This document shows, piece by piece, positions 1 to 8,835 of a stretch of DNA of 64,000 nt. Numbering within the stretch: the first letter of the stretch is position 1; every line of letters starts with the position of its first letter. Source of the DNA: Nakamurella sp. PAMC28650. GTDB lineage: Bacteria; Actinomycetota; Actinomycetes; Mycobacteriales; Nakamurellaceae. A program made the translations under genes and the position numbers. Below the pieces are notes generated by a model. The model saw only the letters and a program-made list of their open reading frames with translations, searched no databases and had not been told where the DNA came from. The stretch lies in assembly GCF_014303395.1 (NCBI RefSeq), contig NZ_CP060298.1:2995001-3059000 (forward strand). The letters run 5' to 3'.

Positions 1-4
1 GCCG

Positions 5-1879
5 GTGACGGCCGCCCACAGCACCTATCGACTCGACACCGAGCCGTCGGTCGGCGTGCTGTGGGTCTACGCAGACCCTCGTCCCGGGAACACCTTCGCC
101 CGGGTCGGTGGTGGCGGGCTCGATCCGGTCACCGGGCACTGGGGCCAGGGCTCGTTCGACGGCGACGACATCGCGCGGGCGGCCATCGTCTATCTGCGTC
201 AGTGGAAGGCGACGGGTGATATCAGCTCGAAAACCGAAGCCTACGAGCAGTTGCGTGGCCTGGCCTACCTGCAGACGCTGACCGGGCCGCACACCGGCGA
301 GTCTGTCCTCTGGATGCAGCCCGACGGCACCCTCAACCCCTCGCCGACACCGGCGGACTCGCCGAACCCGTCCGACTCCGGGGCCTCCTACTGGCTGGCC
401 CGCAGTCTCTGGGCGTTCGGAGAAGGTTCCGCCGCCTTCCGCGACGCCGACCCCCCGTTCGCCGCGTTCTTGCAGAGCCGGATGGATCTCGCGGTGAGTG
501 CACTGCAACGCGACGTCCTTTCCGACTACGGCAAGTATCAGATCATCCACGGGATCAGGGTCCCGGCCTGGCTGATCGTCGACGGCGCCGACGCCTCCTC
601 CGAGGCGATGCTTGGTCTGTCGTCGTACGTCGAGGCGATCGGAACCAGGACCGTCGGCGGTAGTGCTGCCCGGATTGCGCTCGGTCAATTGGCCGCAGGC
701 GTCGCGCAGATGTCAGCCGGCACCACCACGACCTGGCCCTACCGCGCCGTGTTGCCGTGGGCTCTGTCCCGCTCCGACTGGCACGCCTGGGGGGCCCAGA
801 TGCCGGCCGGACTGGCTGCTGCATCGGCTGCGTTGCAGGATAAGTCACTGCTGGGACCAGCGGTCGGCGACGCTGCCGGCTTCACCCCCCATCTGCTGAC
901 GGCGACCGGCCCGGACAACGGGTGGCTCCCGATTCCGGTGGACGGCACCCAGATCGCCTATGGAGTGGATGCCAGGGTGCAGAGCCTGTTGGCGGTGGCG
1001 ACGGCGTCCGGCAGCCGGGGAATCCGGGCGCTCGCGGGCATCGCGGCTAGCTGGTTCTTCGGCCAGAACACCGCCAACACACCGGTGTACGACCCTTCCA
1101 CCGGCGTCACCAACGACGGCGTCTCCGCGAGCGGCACCGTCAACCGCGGTAGCGGCGCGGAATCGACGATCCACGGTCTGCTCACCATGCAGGTCCTGGA
1201 CGCCAACCCGGATCTCGCCGCCATCGCACGGGCCTCTTCCCATCTGGTGTCCCGGGACGGCCAAAAGGTGATCGAAGCGGAAACCGGCGTCCTGCAGGGG
1301 AATGCCTCGGTGCGGAACCCGTCGTCGGCCTGGACCGGTGAGTCCCAGTGGAGCGGCTCGTTCGTCGCGGCCGGGGCGGGCAGCGCCATCTCCTGGCCGC
1401 TGGCCGCGGCCGATCAGCCGCGACTCGTGCAGCCCATTGCCGAGCTGACGCCGGGATCCAATGCGCAGACCAGGTTCACCGCCGATGGCCGGGCGCTCGG
1501 ACGGGTCCGGTTCGGTGCGGTGGGAGCCCAGGGCAATGCCCCTTCGCCGACCGAACTACTGCCGATAGATCTGCGGATGGCAGCGCCCGCGAAAGCGACC
1601 AGCGTCATCGCCACCACCGTGGGTGGCTACGGCAATCTTGATGCGCTGCTGGTGATCCCAATGATATCGACGCTGATCACCGACGGGGGTGGCCACGGAA
1701 CCGTGCTGCTGAGCAGCGTCGCAGCCAGCAGTCAGCTGCGCCGGATCGTCGTGCCGGGCTCGGGTCCCACCGTCGTGCGGGCCTACGACCGGAACGGGGT
1801 GCTGCAGCGCTGCTCCACCGGCGGTGCCGGCGCGTTGGTGGAGGTCCTGCCCGGCGGCTTCACCATCGCCAGTAGGTAG
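5..1879 (+). CDS. Six-hairpin glycosidase-like protein, 5' end probably outside the window
   Basis: The visible 624 residues look like the C-terminal part of a larger secreted carbohydrate-active protein. The first two thirds have the Trp/Asp/Gly-rich, alternating-helix character of six-hairpin (alpha/alpha toroid) glycosidases (for example SYWLARSLWAFGEG near residue 127 and ASWFFGQNT near 350); the last ~180 residues are Thr/Ser/Gly/Val-rich and beta-like, as in an attached accessory domain. The GTG at position 5 is only the first in-frame start in the window and the frame is open to the left edge, so the true start is probably upstream. No catalytic residues can be assigned and the exact GH family is not recognised. 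A strong hairpin follows the stop. Confidence 0.55.
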   Translation: MTAAHSTYRLDTEPSVGVLWVYADPRPGNTFARVGGGGLDPVTGHWGQGSFDGDDIARAAIVYLRQWKATGDISSKTEAYEQLRGLAYLQTLTGPHTGESVLWMQPDGTLNPSPTPADSPNPSDSGASYWLARSLWAFGEGSAAFRDADPPFAAFLQSRMDLAVSALQRDVLSDYGKYQIIHGIRVPAWLIVDGADASSEAMLGLSSYVEAIGTRTVGGSAARIALGQLAAGVAQMSAGTTTTWPYRAVLPWALSRSDWHAWGAQMPAGLAAASAALQDKSLLGPAVGDAAGFTPHLLTATGPDNGWLPIPVDGTQIAYGVDARVQSLLAVATASGSRGIRALAGIAASWFFGQNTANTPVYDPSTGVTNDGVSASGTVNRGSGAESTIHGLLTMQVLDANPDLAAIARASSHLVSRDGQKVIEAETGVLQGNASVRNPSSAWTGESQWSGSFVAAGAGSAISWPLAAADQPRLVQPIAELTPGSNAQTRFTADGRALGRVRFGAVGAQGNAPSPTELLPIDLRMAAPAKATSVIATTVGGYGNLDALLVIPMISTLITDGGGHGTVLLSSVAASSQLRRIVVPGSGPTVVRAYDRNGVLQRCSTGGAGALVEVLPGGFTIASR

Positions 1880-1893
1880 GCATATCCGAACTG

Positions 1894-1926
1894 TCGTCGG
1901 GAGCGAAAGCGGTGCACTCCCGACGA
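1894..1926. terminator. Hairpin terminator between convergent genes
   Basis: A perfect 10-bp stem (TCGTCGGGAG at 1894-1903 pairing with CTCCCGACGA at 1917-1926) with a 13-nt loop lies 15 bp after the glycosidase-like stop and 52 bp before the end of the convergent MarR gene. There is no T-tract, which is common for actinobacterial terminators. It could serve both strands. Confidence 0.6.
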
Positions 1927-1977
1927 AGACGGGGCGTTGGAGGCCACGATCGGCACCAACGGTGTTCAGTGGGGCGG

Positions 1978-2517
1978 CTACCGTTCGTCGGCGGACGACG
2001 TGACCGGGACATCCTGGTCGGGACCGCCGCGCATGCGTTCGGCGATACGACCGCCGATCTCCTGCAGGGCGGTGGTCTGCTCGGTGGTCAGGGGATCCAG
2101 AACGTAGCGCCGGACGGCCCGGACGTGGCCGGGCGCGGCAGACACCACCCTGGCCAGGCCGGCATCCGTGAGCATCGCGATGGTGTAGCGGCCGTTGGTC
2201 GGGTCGGGCGCCCGTCCCACCAACCCTCGCTCTTCGAGCCGTTTCACGACGTTGGAGAGACGTGACATCGATCCCCGCGCCAGCCGGGCCAGTTCGCCCA
2301 TCCGAATCCTGCGGTTCGGGGCCATCGACAGCCAGGACAGGACCATGTAGTCGAACAGCCCCAGGTCTGCGTCCCGCTGAAGTTGGGCATCCAACAGGCC
2401 CGGCAGCTGGAGGGCGATGGTCGCGACCTCGAGCCAGGTGTCCCGTTCGTGGTCAGACAGCCAGGGCGGTTCGTCGTCGGCGCGCTCCGGGCTGGTCTCG
2501 GAGCCGGGTGCAGACAT
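1978..2517 (-). CDS. MarR-family transcriptional regulator
   Basis: A 179-residue MarR/SlyA-type winged helix protein, predicted to bind DNA as a dimer and to be released by a small ligand or oxidant. The recognition part is seen in the middle (MGELARLARGSMSRLSNVVK, residues ~73-92) followed by the wing (RAPDPTNGRYTIAMLTDAG). The N-terminus is about 30 residues longer than a minimal MarR. It is divergent from an azoreductase-like gene, and the 124-bp space between them carries two identical 12-bp palindromes. The likely role is repression of the azoreductase and of itself in response to quinone, azo or electrophile stress; the ligand is not predictable. Confidence 0.85.
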   Translation of the reverse strand: MSAPGSETSPERADDEPPWLSDHERDTWLEVATIALQLPGLLDAQLQRDADLGLFDYMVLSWLSMAPNRRIRMGELARLARGSMSRLSNVVKRLEERGLVGRAPDPTNGRYTIAMLTDAGLARVVSAAPGHVRAVRRYVLDPLTTEQTTALQEIGGRIAERMRGGPDQDVPVTSSADER

Positions 2518-2556
2518 TTCGGCAGCGTACCGGCGTGGACGAGCAACGGGCCAGTA

Positions 2557-2600
2557 TTGACTTCAAGCTTGAACTGCTTGATGCTGAGTTCAAGCTTGAA
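2557..2600. promoter_or_regulatory. Twin palindromic MarR operators over the azoreductase promoter
   Basis: The perfect palindrome TTCAAGCTTGAA occurs at 2562-2573 and again at 2589-2600, 27 bp centre to centre. A -35-like TTGACT (2557-2562) abuts the first copy, and a weak -10 (GATGCT, 2580-2585) lies between the copies, so a bound regulator would cover the plus-strand promoter. The arrangement fits repression of the azoreductase gene and autoregulation of the MarR gene. The palindromes are seen; their function is inferred. Confidence 0.7.
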
Positions 2601-2641
2601 GCCAATCGGCGTCAAGTCGGTTTCGTAGAGAAGAGAACCTG

Positions 2642-3286
2642 ATGGCCTTGTTCCGGTTGGACGCCAGCATCCGTGTCGAGGGCTCTGCGGGCCGGGAAAT
2701 CGCCGATATCGTGGTCGAGGAGTGGCTGGCGGTGCATCCCGGCGATCTGATCGTGCGCCGGCACATCGGCGTCGACGTGCTGCCCGCCGATGCCTGGCCG
2801 CATGCGGTCAGCGCCATGTTCGTTCCAGAACCCGGTCGTAGTCCGGAGCAGAGAGCCGCCGCTGCGTTGGCTGCAACGCTGCTGGACGAGTTGCTGTCCG
2901 CCGATGCTGTCGTGCTGGCCGTTCCGCTCTACAACTTCGGCGTCTCGCAGCACGTCAAGACCTGGATCGATCTGATCATCACCGATCCCCGAGCCGCAGC
3001 CGGAGAGCCACCTCCATTGGCAGGCAAGAAGGTCGTGCTCTGCACGGTGCGCGGCGGCGCTTATGGGGCCGGCACCCCCCGCGAGGGGTGGGATCACTCC
3101 ACCGGCTACCTGCGACGCATCATCGCCGACGTCTGGGGAGCCGAGTTGACCGTCGTGGAACGCGATTTCACCCTCGTCGGTGTCAACCCCGCCCTGGACG
3201 GCTTCAAAGACATGGCCGCTGCCATGCACGAGGAAGCGCTGGCCGCGGCCCAGCAGGCCGGCAAGGCTCTCGCCGTGATGGCCTGA
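2642..3286 (+). CDS. azoR: FMN-dependent NADH-azoreductase family flavoprotein
   Basis: A 214-residue flavodoxin-like protein of the AzoR/NQO family, which reduces quinones and azo compounds by two-electron transfer from NAD(P)H using FMN. It has the usual start (LFRLDASIRVEGSAGREIAD), the central ADAVVLAVPLYNFGVSQHVKTW segment that contacts the flavin and dimer partner, and the VVLCTVRGGAYG phosphate/flavin loop. Length is normal for the family (~200). ATG start at 2642, with AGAGAA just upstream as a weak ribosome site. Likely controlled by the divergent MarR protein through the twin palindromes. Physiologically it is more likely a quinone or electrophile detoxification enzyme than a dye reductase. 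Confidence 0.85.
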   Translation: MALFRLDASIRVEGSAGREIADIVVEEWLAVHPGDLIVRRHIGVDVLPADAWPHAVSAMFVPEPGRSPEQRAAAALAATLLDELLSADAVVLAVPLYNFGVSQHVKTWIDLIITDPRAAAGEPPPLAGKKVVLCTVRGGAYGAGTPREGWDHSTGYLRRIIADVWGAELTVVERDFTLVGVNPALDGFKDMAAAMHEEALAAAQQAGKALAVMA

Positions 3287-3469
3287 CCGCTGACCTCCGC
3301 CGTCTGGTTTCCCCGGTCGCCCGCTCCCGATGCTTTGGTACGTTGGGAGATCAGGTCATGCCGATGCTGACCGAAAATGCGTGGGTGCAGTCCATCAACG
3401 TCCAGCTCGTCGTTCCGCACGCTGCTGACTTCGTCGAGATGGCCCACCACGTCTACAGGAAGGCCCGAA

Positions 3470-3775
3470 GTGAACCGACGCCAAATCCTGCTGGCTGCCC
3501 GCAGCCTGCAGGGCCATTCCTCCACAGCGACACCAGAGAATCAGCAGGCAGATTTGATCTACATCACGAAGTTGATGCTGGAGGCCGAAAAGCTGCGCTG
3601 GCGTCGACGTCCGGTCATCCGTGAACTTGCCGCCGTCGAGGCGGGCCTGATCAGCGAACTCCGCGCCGAGCACCAGGACCGCCCGATGGCCCGCCGCCCC
3701 CAACGTCGGCTGTTCCTCAAACAGCAGGCATCTGCGCGTCGGGACGCGCACAGGACCGCCGCCGAAGAGGAGTGA
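3470..3775 (+). CDS. Small hypothetical basic protein, possibly a frameshifted longer gene
   Basis: 101 residues from a GTG preceded by AGGAAGG. The protein is rich in Arg, Ala and Gln with a helical centre (ADLIYITKLMLEAEKLRW) and a basic tail; codon use is typical of this genome (strong G/C third positions). No family recognised. Upstream, the frame starting at ATG 3358 (MPMLTENAWVQSIN...) also has good codon bias up to about 3460 and then loses it where this frame gains it, so the two may be one ~138-residue gene split by a frameshift near 3460. A minus-strand reading exists here but has poorer codon use. Confidence 0.45.
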   Translation: MNRRQILLAARSLQGHSSTATPENQQADLIYITKLMLEAEKLRWRRRPVIRELAAVEAGLISELRAEHQDRPMARRPQRRLFLKQQASARRDAHRTAAEEE

Positions 3776-3791
3776 ACCGGTGACGGTCTGA

Positions 3792-4238
3792 TCAGCGTCC
3801 GGGTCCGGGTCCGGGTCCGAACCGACGATCCCCGTGCCGGCCGGAGTGCAGCCCGAACAGGGCAATCCAGATCAGCGGGAACGGGAAGAAGAAGCCATGA
3901 GCGACCGCTGCGATCGTCATCAGCGTCAGAAGTGCGAACACCAGCATCCGGCCTGCTCGCGCCGGCGGTCGGGTCCGGCGGAGACCGCTGGAACGGCGCC
4001 GGTCGACGGGACCGTAGCCCTGCTGCCAGGCCGTCTCGTAGGCTTGGGCCTGGATCGGCTCCGGTGGCAGATCGCCGAAAAGCTCTGGTAGCTCGTCCAT
4101 GTAGACGCTTGCGTAGGCGCGGCGTACCCGCTCGTCGTATTCGTAGGCATCGAGCCGGCCTTCGGCGAAGTGACGGGCGAGACGGTCGACCGACTTCTGG
4201 CGGTCGGCGTCGGCGGCCCGAATCCGGGGTGTGGTCAC
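3792..4238 (-). CDS. DUF1707 domain protein with C-terminal membrane segment
   Basis: 148 residues from a GTG at 4238 that has GGGAG 7 nt upstream; an in-frame extension further upstream is not needed. The N-terminal ~55 residues are a clear DUF1707 (SHOCT-like) module: IRAADADRQKSVDRLARHFA followed by EGRLDAYEYDERVRRAY and a DLPELFGDLP-like end. This small helical domain is found at the start of many actinobacterial membrane proteins; its function is unknown. A hydrophobic stretch near residues 100-135 (MLVFALLTLMTIAAVAHGFF) makes one or two membrane helices, and the tail is a Gly-Pro repeat (GPGPGPGR). Confidence 0.8.
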   Translation of the reverse strand: MTTPRIRAADADRQKSVDRLARHFAEGRLDAYEYDERVRRAYASVYMDELPELFGDLPPEPIQAQAYETAWQQGYGPVDRRRSSGLRRTRPPARAGRMLVFALLTLMTIAAVAHGFFFPFPLIWIALFGLHSGRHGDRRFGPGPGPGR

Positions 4239-4603
4239 AGTGCGCTCCCAGTCGGCGAGGTCGTTGGCGAACACTGCGCCACGGTCAGCCGAGGCTGGTC
4301 CCGCAGTGCACATCGAATGTTCAGGTCGTACCGAAAAACTGTCATTGCACACCACTCCGAAGCAGCTCCCGCGATCTGTCGCGATAGCTCAACAGTAGGT
4401 CGCCGCACCGAACTTTCAAGGGCTGAGCTGATCTTCACAGGTGGGCAGGCTCATACCTCGAGCAGGGCGATGACAGGTCCCGATCGACTGAGAATTCTCT
4501 GACCCGCGGGTTGTGGTCCACCGGGTGTGACCGGCCGGGTGGAAGCGAGCTCCGTCGCGGGTTGGGCCGCTGGCAGAACCGCGTTCTACTACTGTCTTGA
4601 CTC
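4239..4603. other. Intergenic region with promoter for the c-di-GMP gene
   Basis: 365 bp without a convincing gene. Short open frames here have poor codon use and no ribosome site. At the right end, TACTGT (4590-4595) lies 8 nt before the ATG at 4604, fitting a -10 element for a leaderless or near-leaderless transcript of the GGDEF-EAL gene. Nothing else is recognised. Confidence 0.4.
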
Positions 4604-6457
4604 ATGCCGAACGATGATTTCGCCTCTGCAGCCGTCAAGGAGATGAACCTGCCCCTGACGAAAGTGCTGATCGAGTTCGCCGACATCCTGGGGACAGATT
4701 TCTCCATTCCGATCATCCTTGATCATCTGGTCAAGCGGATCGTCGACATCCTTCCTGTCACGGGCGTCGGGGTGATGCTGATGGGTGAGGGGCAGGAGCT
4801 CCATTTCGTGGCGGCCAGCGACCACAAGGTCATGTCGATCGAGACGTTGCAGAACGAACTGATCGAGGGTCCCTGCCTTGCCGCCTACCGCACCGGAGAA
4901 CGGGTTTCGGTGCCCGACCTGAGTTCGGACCAGCAATTCGCGAACTTCTCGCCGCGAGCTCTCGAAGCCGGCCTGGCCGCAGTCTTCACCTTCCCACTAC
5001 GCCTGGGCGGCCGGCGCCTGGGCGCACTGGACCTCTACCGCGATACACCTGGAGAGCTCAACGACGACGACCTGCAGATCGCCCAGATCCTCGCCGACGT
5101 GGCCTCCGGGTATCTGATGAACGCCCTGACCCGTCAGGACGCCTCCGCCAAGGCGGCCCAGCTCCGGCACCAGAATCTGCACGACCCGCTGACCGGGTTG
5201 CCCAACCGGACCCTGTTCGCCGAACTGCTGGACCACGCCGTAGAGCGTGCGCGTTCTTCGCAGCAGGTTGCCGCGGTGCTGTTCGTGGACCTGGACGGCT
5301 TCAAGTTCGTCAACGACACGCACGGCCACCATGTCGGCGACGAGTTGCTGATGGCCGTGGCCACCCGGGTGTCAGGATTGTTGCGTCCCGAGGACACCCT
5401 GTCCCGGCAGGGCGGTGATGAATTCGTGGCACTGTGCGAGAACCTCGCCACTGCAGCGGATGCGGAGGTCACAGCGCAGCGGATCACCGCCGCACTGGCG
5501 GAACCGTTCGATCTGCCGAGCACGCAGGTCGTCGTGTCCGCGAGTGTCGGCATCGCCTTCTCGGGACCTGGCCAGGACCTACCCGCGACGCTGCTCCGCG
5601 ACGCAGACTTCGCCATGTACCAGGCCAAGAACAGCGGGGGTGGCCGGCACCACGTCAGCGACCCGACGGCACGGCTGGCCGCCGAGCACCGCACCGAACT
5701 GGACCGAGACCTGAGGACGGCAGAACGTCTCGGTCAGCTGTTCCTGGCCTACCAACCGATCATCTCCCTGAGGACCGGTCTCCTGACCGGGGTGGAGGCG
5801 TTGCTTCGTTGGCAACATCCGCAGCGCGGTCTGGTCATGCCCGACGTGACGATCCCGAGCGCCGAGCGCACCGGCCTGATTTCACCGATCGGGCAATGGG
5901 TTCTGCGCCAGGCTTGCGACGACCTGGTGCGGTGGAGACGAGAGGGAACGGCGGTCGGACAGGTGGCAGTGAACGTATCCGCCCAGCAGGTGATGGGCTC
6001 GTCATTCGTCAAGACCGTCGCTTCGGTGTTGTCGGAGACCGGGGCAGACCCCGGACGTCTGTGCTTGGAGGTCACCGAAAGTCTGTTTCTGAGCGATACC
6101 GAACGTGCGGCCCGCGTCCTCCACGAGGTCAAGGACCTGGGCGTGCGATTGTCGTTGGACGATTTCGGTACCGGCTATTCCTCGTTGAGCTATCTGCAGC
6201 ACTTCCCGGTCGACATCGTGAAGATCGACCGGAGCTTCACCGCCAAGATGACCAAGGACAAGGCGACCAAATCGATCGTGCGCGCAGTCATCGAATTGAG
6301 TCACGTGATGGACAAGAGCGTCGTGGCCGAAGGGGTGGAGACCACGGCGGATCTGCAGGAGATCACCGAGCTGGGCGCCGACTACGCCCAGGGTTTCTAC
6401 TTCAGCCGGCCGGTCAGCAGGGACAAGATCTCGACCTATGTCCAACGGCAGGCCTGA
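4604..6457 (+). CDS. GAF-GGDEF-EAL cyclic-di-GMP turnover protein
   Basis: 617 residues, soluble. An N-terminal GAF sensor (residues ~20-170) is followed by a GGDEF domain with an intact RQGGDEF active-site loop (GGDEF at 270-274) and an EAL domain with intact catalytic signatures: E398-A-L-L, a DDFGTGYSSLSYL loop with Asp519/Asp520, KIDRSF and VVAEGVET. On motifs both diguanylate cyclase and phosphodiesterase activity are possible; which dominates cannot be read from sequence. The GAF domain probably senses a small molecule or redox state. No transmembrane helix. A second EAL gene follows 450 bp downstream on the same strand, after a strong hairpin. Confidence 0.93.
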   Translation: MPNDDFASAAVKEMNLPLTKVLIEFADILGTDFSIPIILDHLVKRIVDILPVTGVGVMLMGEGQELHFVAASDHKVMSIETLQNELIEGPCLAAYRTGERVSVPDLSSDQQFANFSPRALEAGLAAVFTFPLRLGGRRLGALDLYRDTPGELNDDDLQIAQILADVASGYLMNALTRQDASAKAAQLRHQNLHDPLTGLPNRTLFAELLDHAVERARSSQQVAAVLFVDLDGFKFVNDTHGHHVGDELLMAVATRVSGLLRPEDTLSRQGGDEFVALCENLATAADAEVTAQRITAALAEPFDLPSTQVVVSASVGIAFSGPGQDLPATLLRDADFAMYQAKNSGGGRHHVSDPTARLAAEHRTELDRDLRTAERLGQLFLAYQPIISLRTGLLTGVEALLRWQHPQRGLVMPDVTIPSAERTGLISPIGQWVLRQACDDLVRWRREGTAVGQVAVNVSAQQVMGSSFVKTVASVLSETGADPGRLCLEVTESLFLSDTERAARVLHEVKDLGVRLSLDDFGTGYSSLSYLQHFPVDIVKIDRSFTAKMTKDKATKSIVRAVIELSHVMDKSVVAEGVETTADLQEITELGADYAQGFYFSRPVSRDKISTYVQRQA

Positions 6458-6471
6458 CCCCTCATGGGGGT

Positions 6472-6505
6472 GACCCCGCCAGCTGTTGTTTCAACGGGCG
6501 GGGTC
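6472..6505 (+). terminator. Hairpin terminator after the GGDEF-EAL gene
   Basis: A perfect 9-bp stem, GACCCCGCC (6472-6480) with GGCGGGGTC (6497-6505), and a 16-nt loop start 14 bp after the stop codon. No T-tract follows. It separates this gene from the next c-di-GMP gene. Confidence 0.55.
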
Positions 6506-6909
6506 TGGGACTCGACCAGCTGCAGCCAGGCTGCGCCCTACTACCCACTGTGCGCCCTCGATCCTCCGATGGGCACCGAACCCGCACTATTTCTGCTGGC
6601 CGCCCAGCCTTACACTCCGATGCCCGCCACCGCTGCGTCCTCGAGGGGGGGTACCCGCCCAGGACCCACCACGCGACGAGCGAGGGCCAAGGGACCGTGC
6701 CTCGGAATGTTTCAGATATTCGTTCCCCTCAGTAGCTCCAACGCTTCCGGTGGCATGCATCGGACCCGCCCTCAGAGGTTTGATCAGGGCCCTCGCGTGA
6801 GGACCTACAGGTGCTTCAGGCGTTCGCGTGTAAGGCACTTCTCGTTCGAGTGAGAGGTGTGGGTCTGGGTTTTCATAGCGCACAATGACCAGATGGGGAC
6901 GCGAGAATA
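6506..6909. other. Intergenic region upstream of the GAF-EAL gene
   Basis: About 400 bp with no supported gene on either strand; open frames here lack coding-like codon use. CACAAT near 6879 is a possible -10 for the following gene. I looked for a GEMM-type (c-di-GMP) riboswitch and did not recognise one. Confidence 0.3.
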
Positions 6910-8168
6910 GTGGGCAACCACGATGGCAGGCTGCAGACCCGCTCGGCCGCCCACTATTTGGACGAGGGTCGCACCTCCGCCCGATTGCAGACCACGTTGG
7001 CACTGGCCGCTCGGACCCTGGGCTTTCCGACTGCGATGATCAACATCCTGGATCAGAGCACCCGAAACACCATCAACCTGATCGGAACCGGCGCTGCGGC
7101 GGTTTCGCCGCGGGAAGAGGTGCTCTGTGACGTGGTGGTCACGTCCGGCCGGCCGTTGGAGGTACCGGACGCACGGGCAGATGCACGGTTCGTCGGCCTG
7201 CCGGGCGTCATCAGGGGTGAGGTCGGCTGCTACCTGGGCGTTCCCCTGGCGGGCCGCGAGTCGTTCGTGATCGGGACGTTGTGCGTGATCGACCCGCGTT
7301 CCCGCACCATCGATTCCGACCTGACCAGCCGGCTCGTGGAATTCGGCAAGATCGTCGAGGACCAACTGGACCTGGTCCGCCGCCTGGATGAACAGCGCAT
7401 CGACGGGCAGGTGGCCGTCGCCGAGCTGGTGGCCGCGATCGACCAGGACCAGATCATCCCGTGGTACCAACCGATCGTCCACCTGCCGTCCGGCCGGACG
7501 GTCGGGTTCGAGGCCTTGGCCAGGTGGCAACACTCGTCCGGCCAGATCCACGACTCGAAACAGTTCGTCCCCTGGCCGAGGACACCGACCTGATCGTCGA
7601 TCTGGATCTGCTGGTGATGCGACGCGCCGTGGCGGATCTTCGACGCTGGCAGGAGATCAATCCCGATCTCCGGGTCAATGTCAACCTTTCCAGTCGGCAC
7701 TTCAACCACCACGGGACCGCCGCAGCGATCAACGACGCCGTTCTCCAGGCCGGGGTGTCCCCGGCGGCAGTGGGTCTGGAGATCACCGAGACGACCCGGC
7801 TCAATCCGGCCCGTGCCGCTCAGGTGCTCGGCGAGTTGCGCGAAGCGGGATTCGGGGTGTGGCTGGACGACTTCGGTACCGGCTGGTCCGCCCTGGACTA
7901 CCTGCTGCGACTACCGGTGAGCGGCGTCAAGATCGACCGCGCCGTCTCCATCGCGCTCGGCAGCCGACTGGGCAATGCGCTGACCCGTGCCGTCACCGGC
8001 CTGGCCGCCGAATTGCATCTGGTCACCACCATCGAAGGAATTGAAAAGCCCCAACATACTGCCCTGGCCTACGAACTGGGCTGTGACTACGCCCAGGGCT
8101 ACCTGTGGTCGGCGCCCCAGCCCGCCTGCGCCATCGACGACAGCCTGACCACAGCGGAACTGCCCTGA
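6910..8168 (+). pseudogene. GAF-EAL phosphodiesterase gene with a one-base frameshift
   Basis: Two overlapping frames together encode one ~419-residue GAF-EAL protein. The first (GTG 6910 to a stop near 7593) holds the GAF domain (VGCYLGVPLAGRESFVIGTL) and the start of the EAL domain (FEALARWQHSSGQI). At the CCCC run 7569-7572, one missing C makes the frame change: ...KQFVP in frame one is continued as LAEDTDLIVDLDLLVMRRA in frame two, which runs to 8168 with NVNLS, EITETT, DDFGTGWSALDYL, KIDRAV and IEGIE. All EAL catalytic residues are present across the two frames and codon use stays good on both sides, so the lesion is recent, a sequencing error, or a slippery homopolymer. As written, the protein is cut inside the EAL barrel and would be inactive. 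Confidence 0.8.
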
Positions 8169-8175
8169 GACGTCG

Positions 8176-8835
8176 TCAGCCGGACCGGGGCCGGCCGGAG
8201 ATGGTAGGTAGGTGCCGGGAGCAGATGCGCTCGGCGTCCTCGCGTGGAACGTCGAACATCGAGAGAAGATTGAGCGCGAGTTGGTCGGCCGCCCGATCGA
8301 CGGCCTTCGAGGTGGTGCTCGCGGCGGCGAGGTTCAGGACGCCCAGCAAGGCGCCGCCGACGCAGGCCAGCGCGACCACGGGATCGCCCACCGTGAAGCG
8401 ACCTGAGTCGCGGGCGGCCAGGATGTCGCGGCGGGCGCGCGGCGCGAGGCCGGTCTCGGCGGCCAGGTAGGTGGCGCCGGTGTTGCGGATGATTCTGGCC
8501 ATCTGCGGATGTGTCTTGGGCAGCCGTGCGGTCAACCGGACGCTGGTGGCGAAAACCTCGGCGGGGTCATCGATGTCGGCGGTCAGCTCGTCGAGCATGG
8601 CGCCGTGTTCCTCGAGCGTCTCGGCGATCGCGGTGTCGAAGAGGTCGGTCTTCGCGGGGAAGTGGTTGTAGAAGGAGCCGAAGCCGACATCGGCAAGATC
8701 GGTGATTTCCTGGATGCTCGACTCGGTGCCGTCCTCGCGGGCCAACAGCTCGCGGGCTGCTGCGACGAGAGCCGCGCGGGTGCGCGCCCGCCGACGCTCG
8801 CCCCGGTTTTCCACGGTGCTGGTCGCAGTCATCAC
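8176..8835 (-). CDS. TetR-family regulator of the P450/extradiol cluster
   Basis: 219 residues. The N-terminal HTH is clear: RRRARTRAALVAAARELLAR, then IQEITDLADVGFGSFYNHFP (recognition helix GFGSFYNHF), followed by a helical ligand-binding domain. The start may be GTG 8835 or the ATG one codon later. It is divergent from the six-gene catabolic operon; a 9-bp inverted repeat overlaps its own start and two TGATG-N4-CATCA sites lie between the genes, one on the operon promoter. Expected role: repressor of the operon, relieved by a pathway substrate or CoA thioester. Confidence 0.88.
   Translation of the reverse strand: MMTATSTVENRGERRRARTRAALVAAARELLAREDGTESSIQEITDLADVGFGSFYNHFPAKTDLFDTAIAETLEEHGAMLDELTADIDDPAEVFATSVRLTARLPKTHPQMARIIRNTGATYLAAETGLAPRARRDILAARDSGRFTVGDPVVALACVGGALLGVLNLAAASTTSKAVDRAADQLALNLLSMFDVPREDAERICSRHLPTISGRPRSG

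Noticed and set aside
6506-6909. c-di-GMP riboswitch (GEMM) before the EAL gene
   Set aside because: No tetraloop/receptor-like consensus visible; only weak hairpins.
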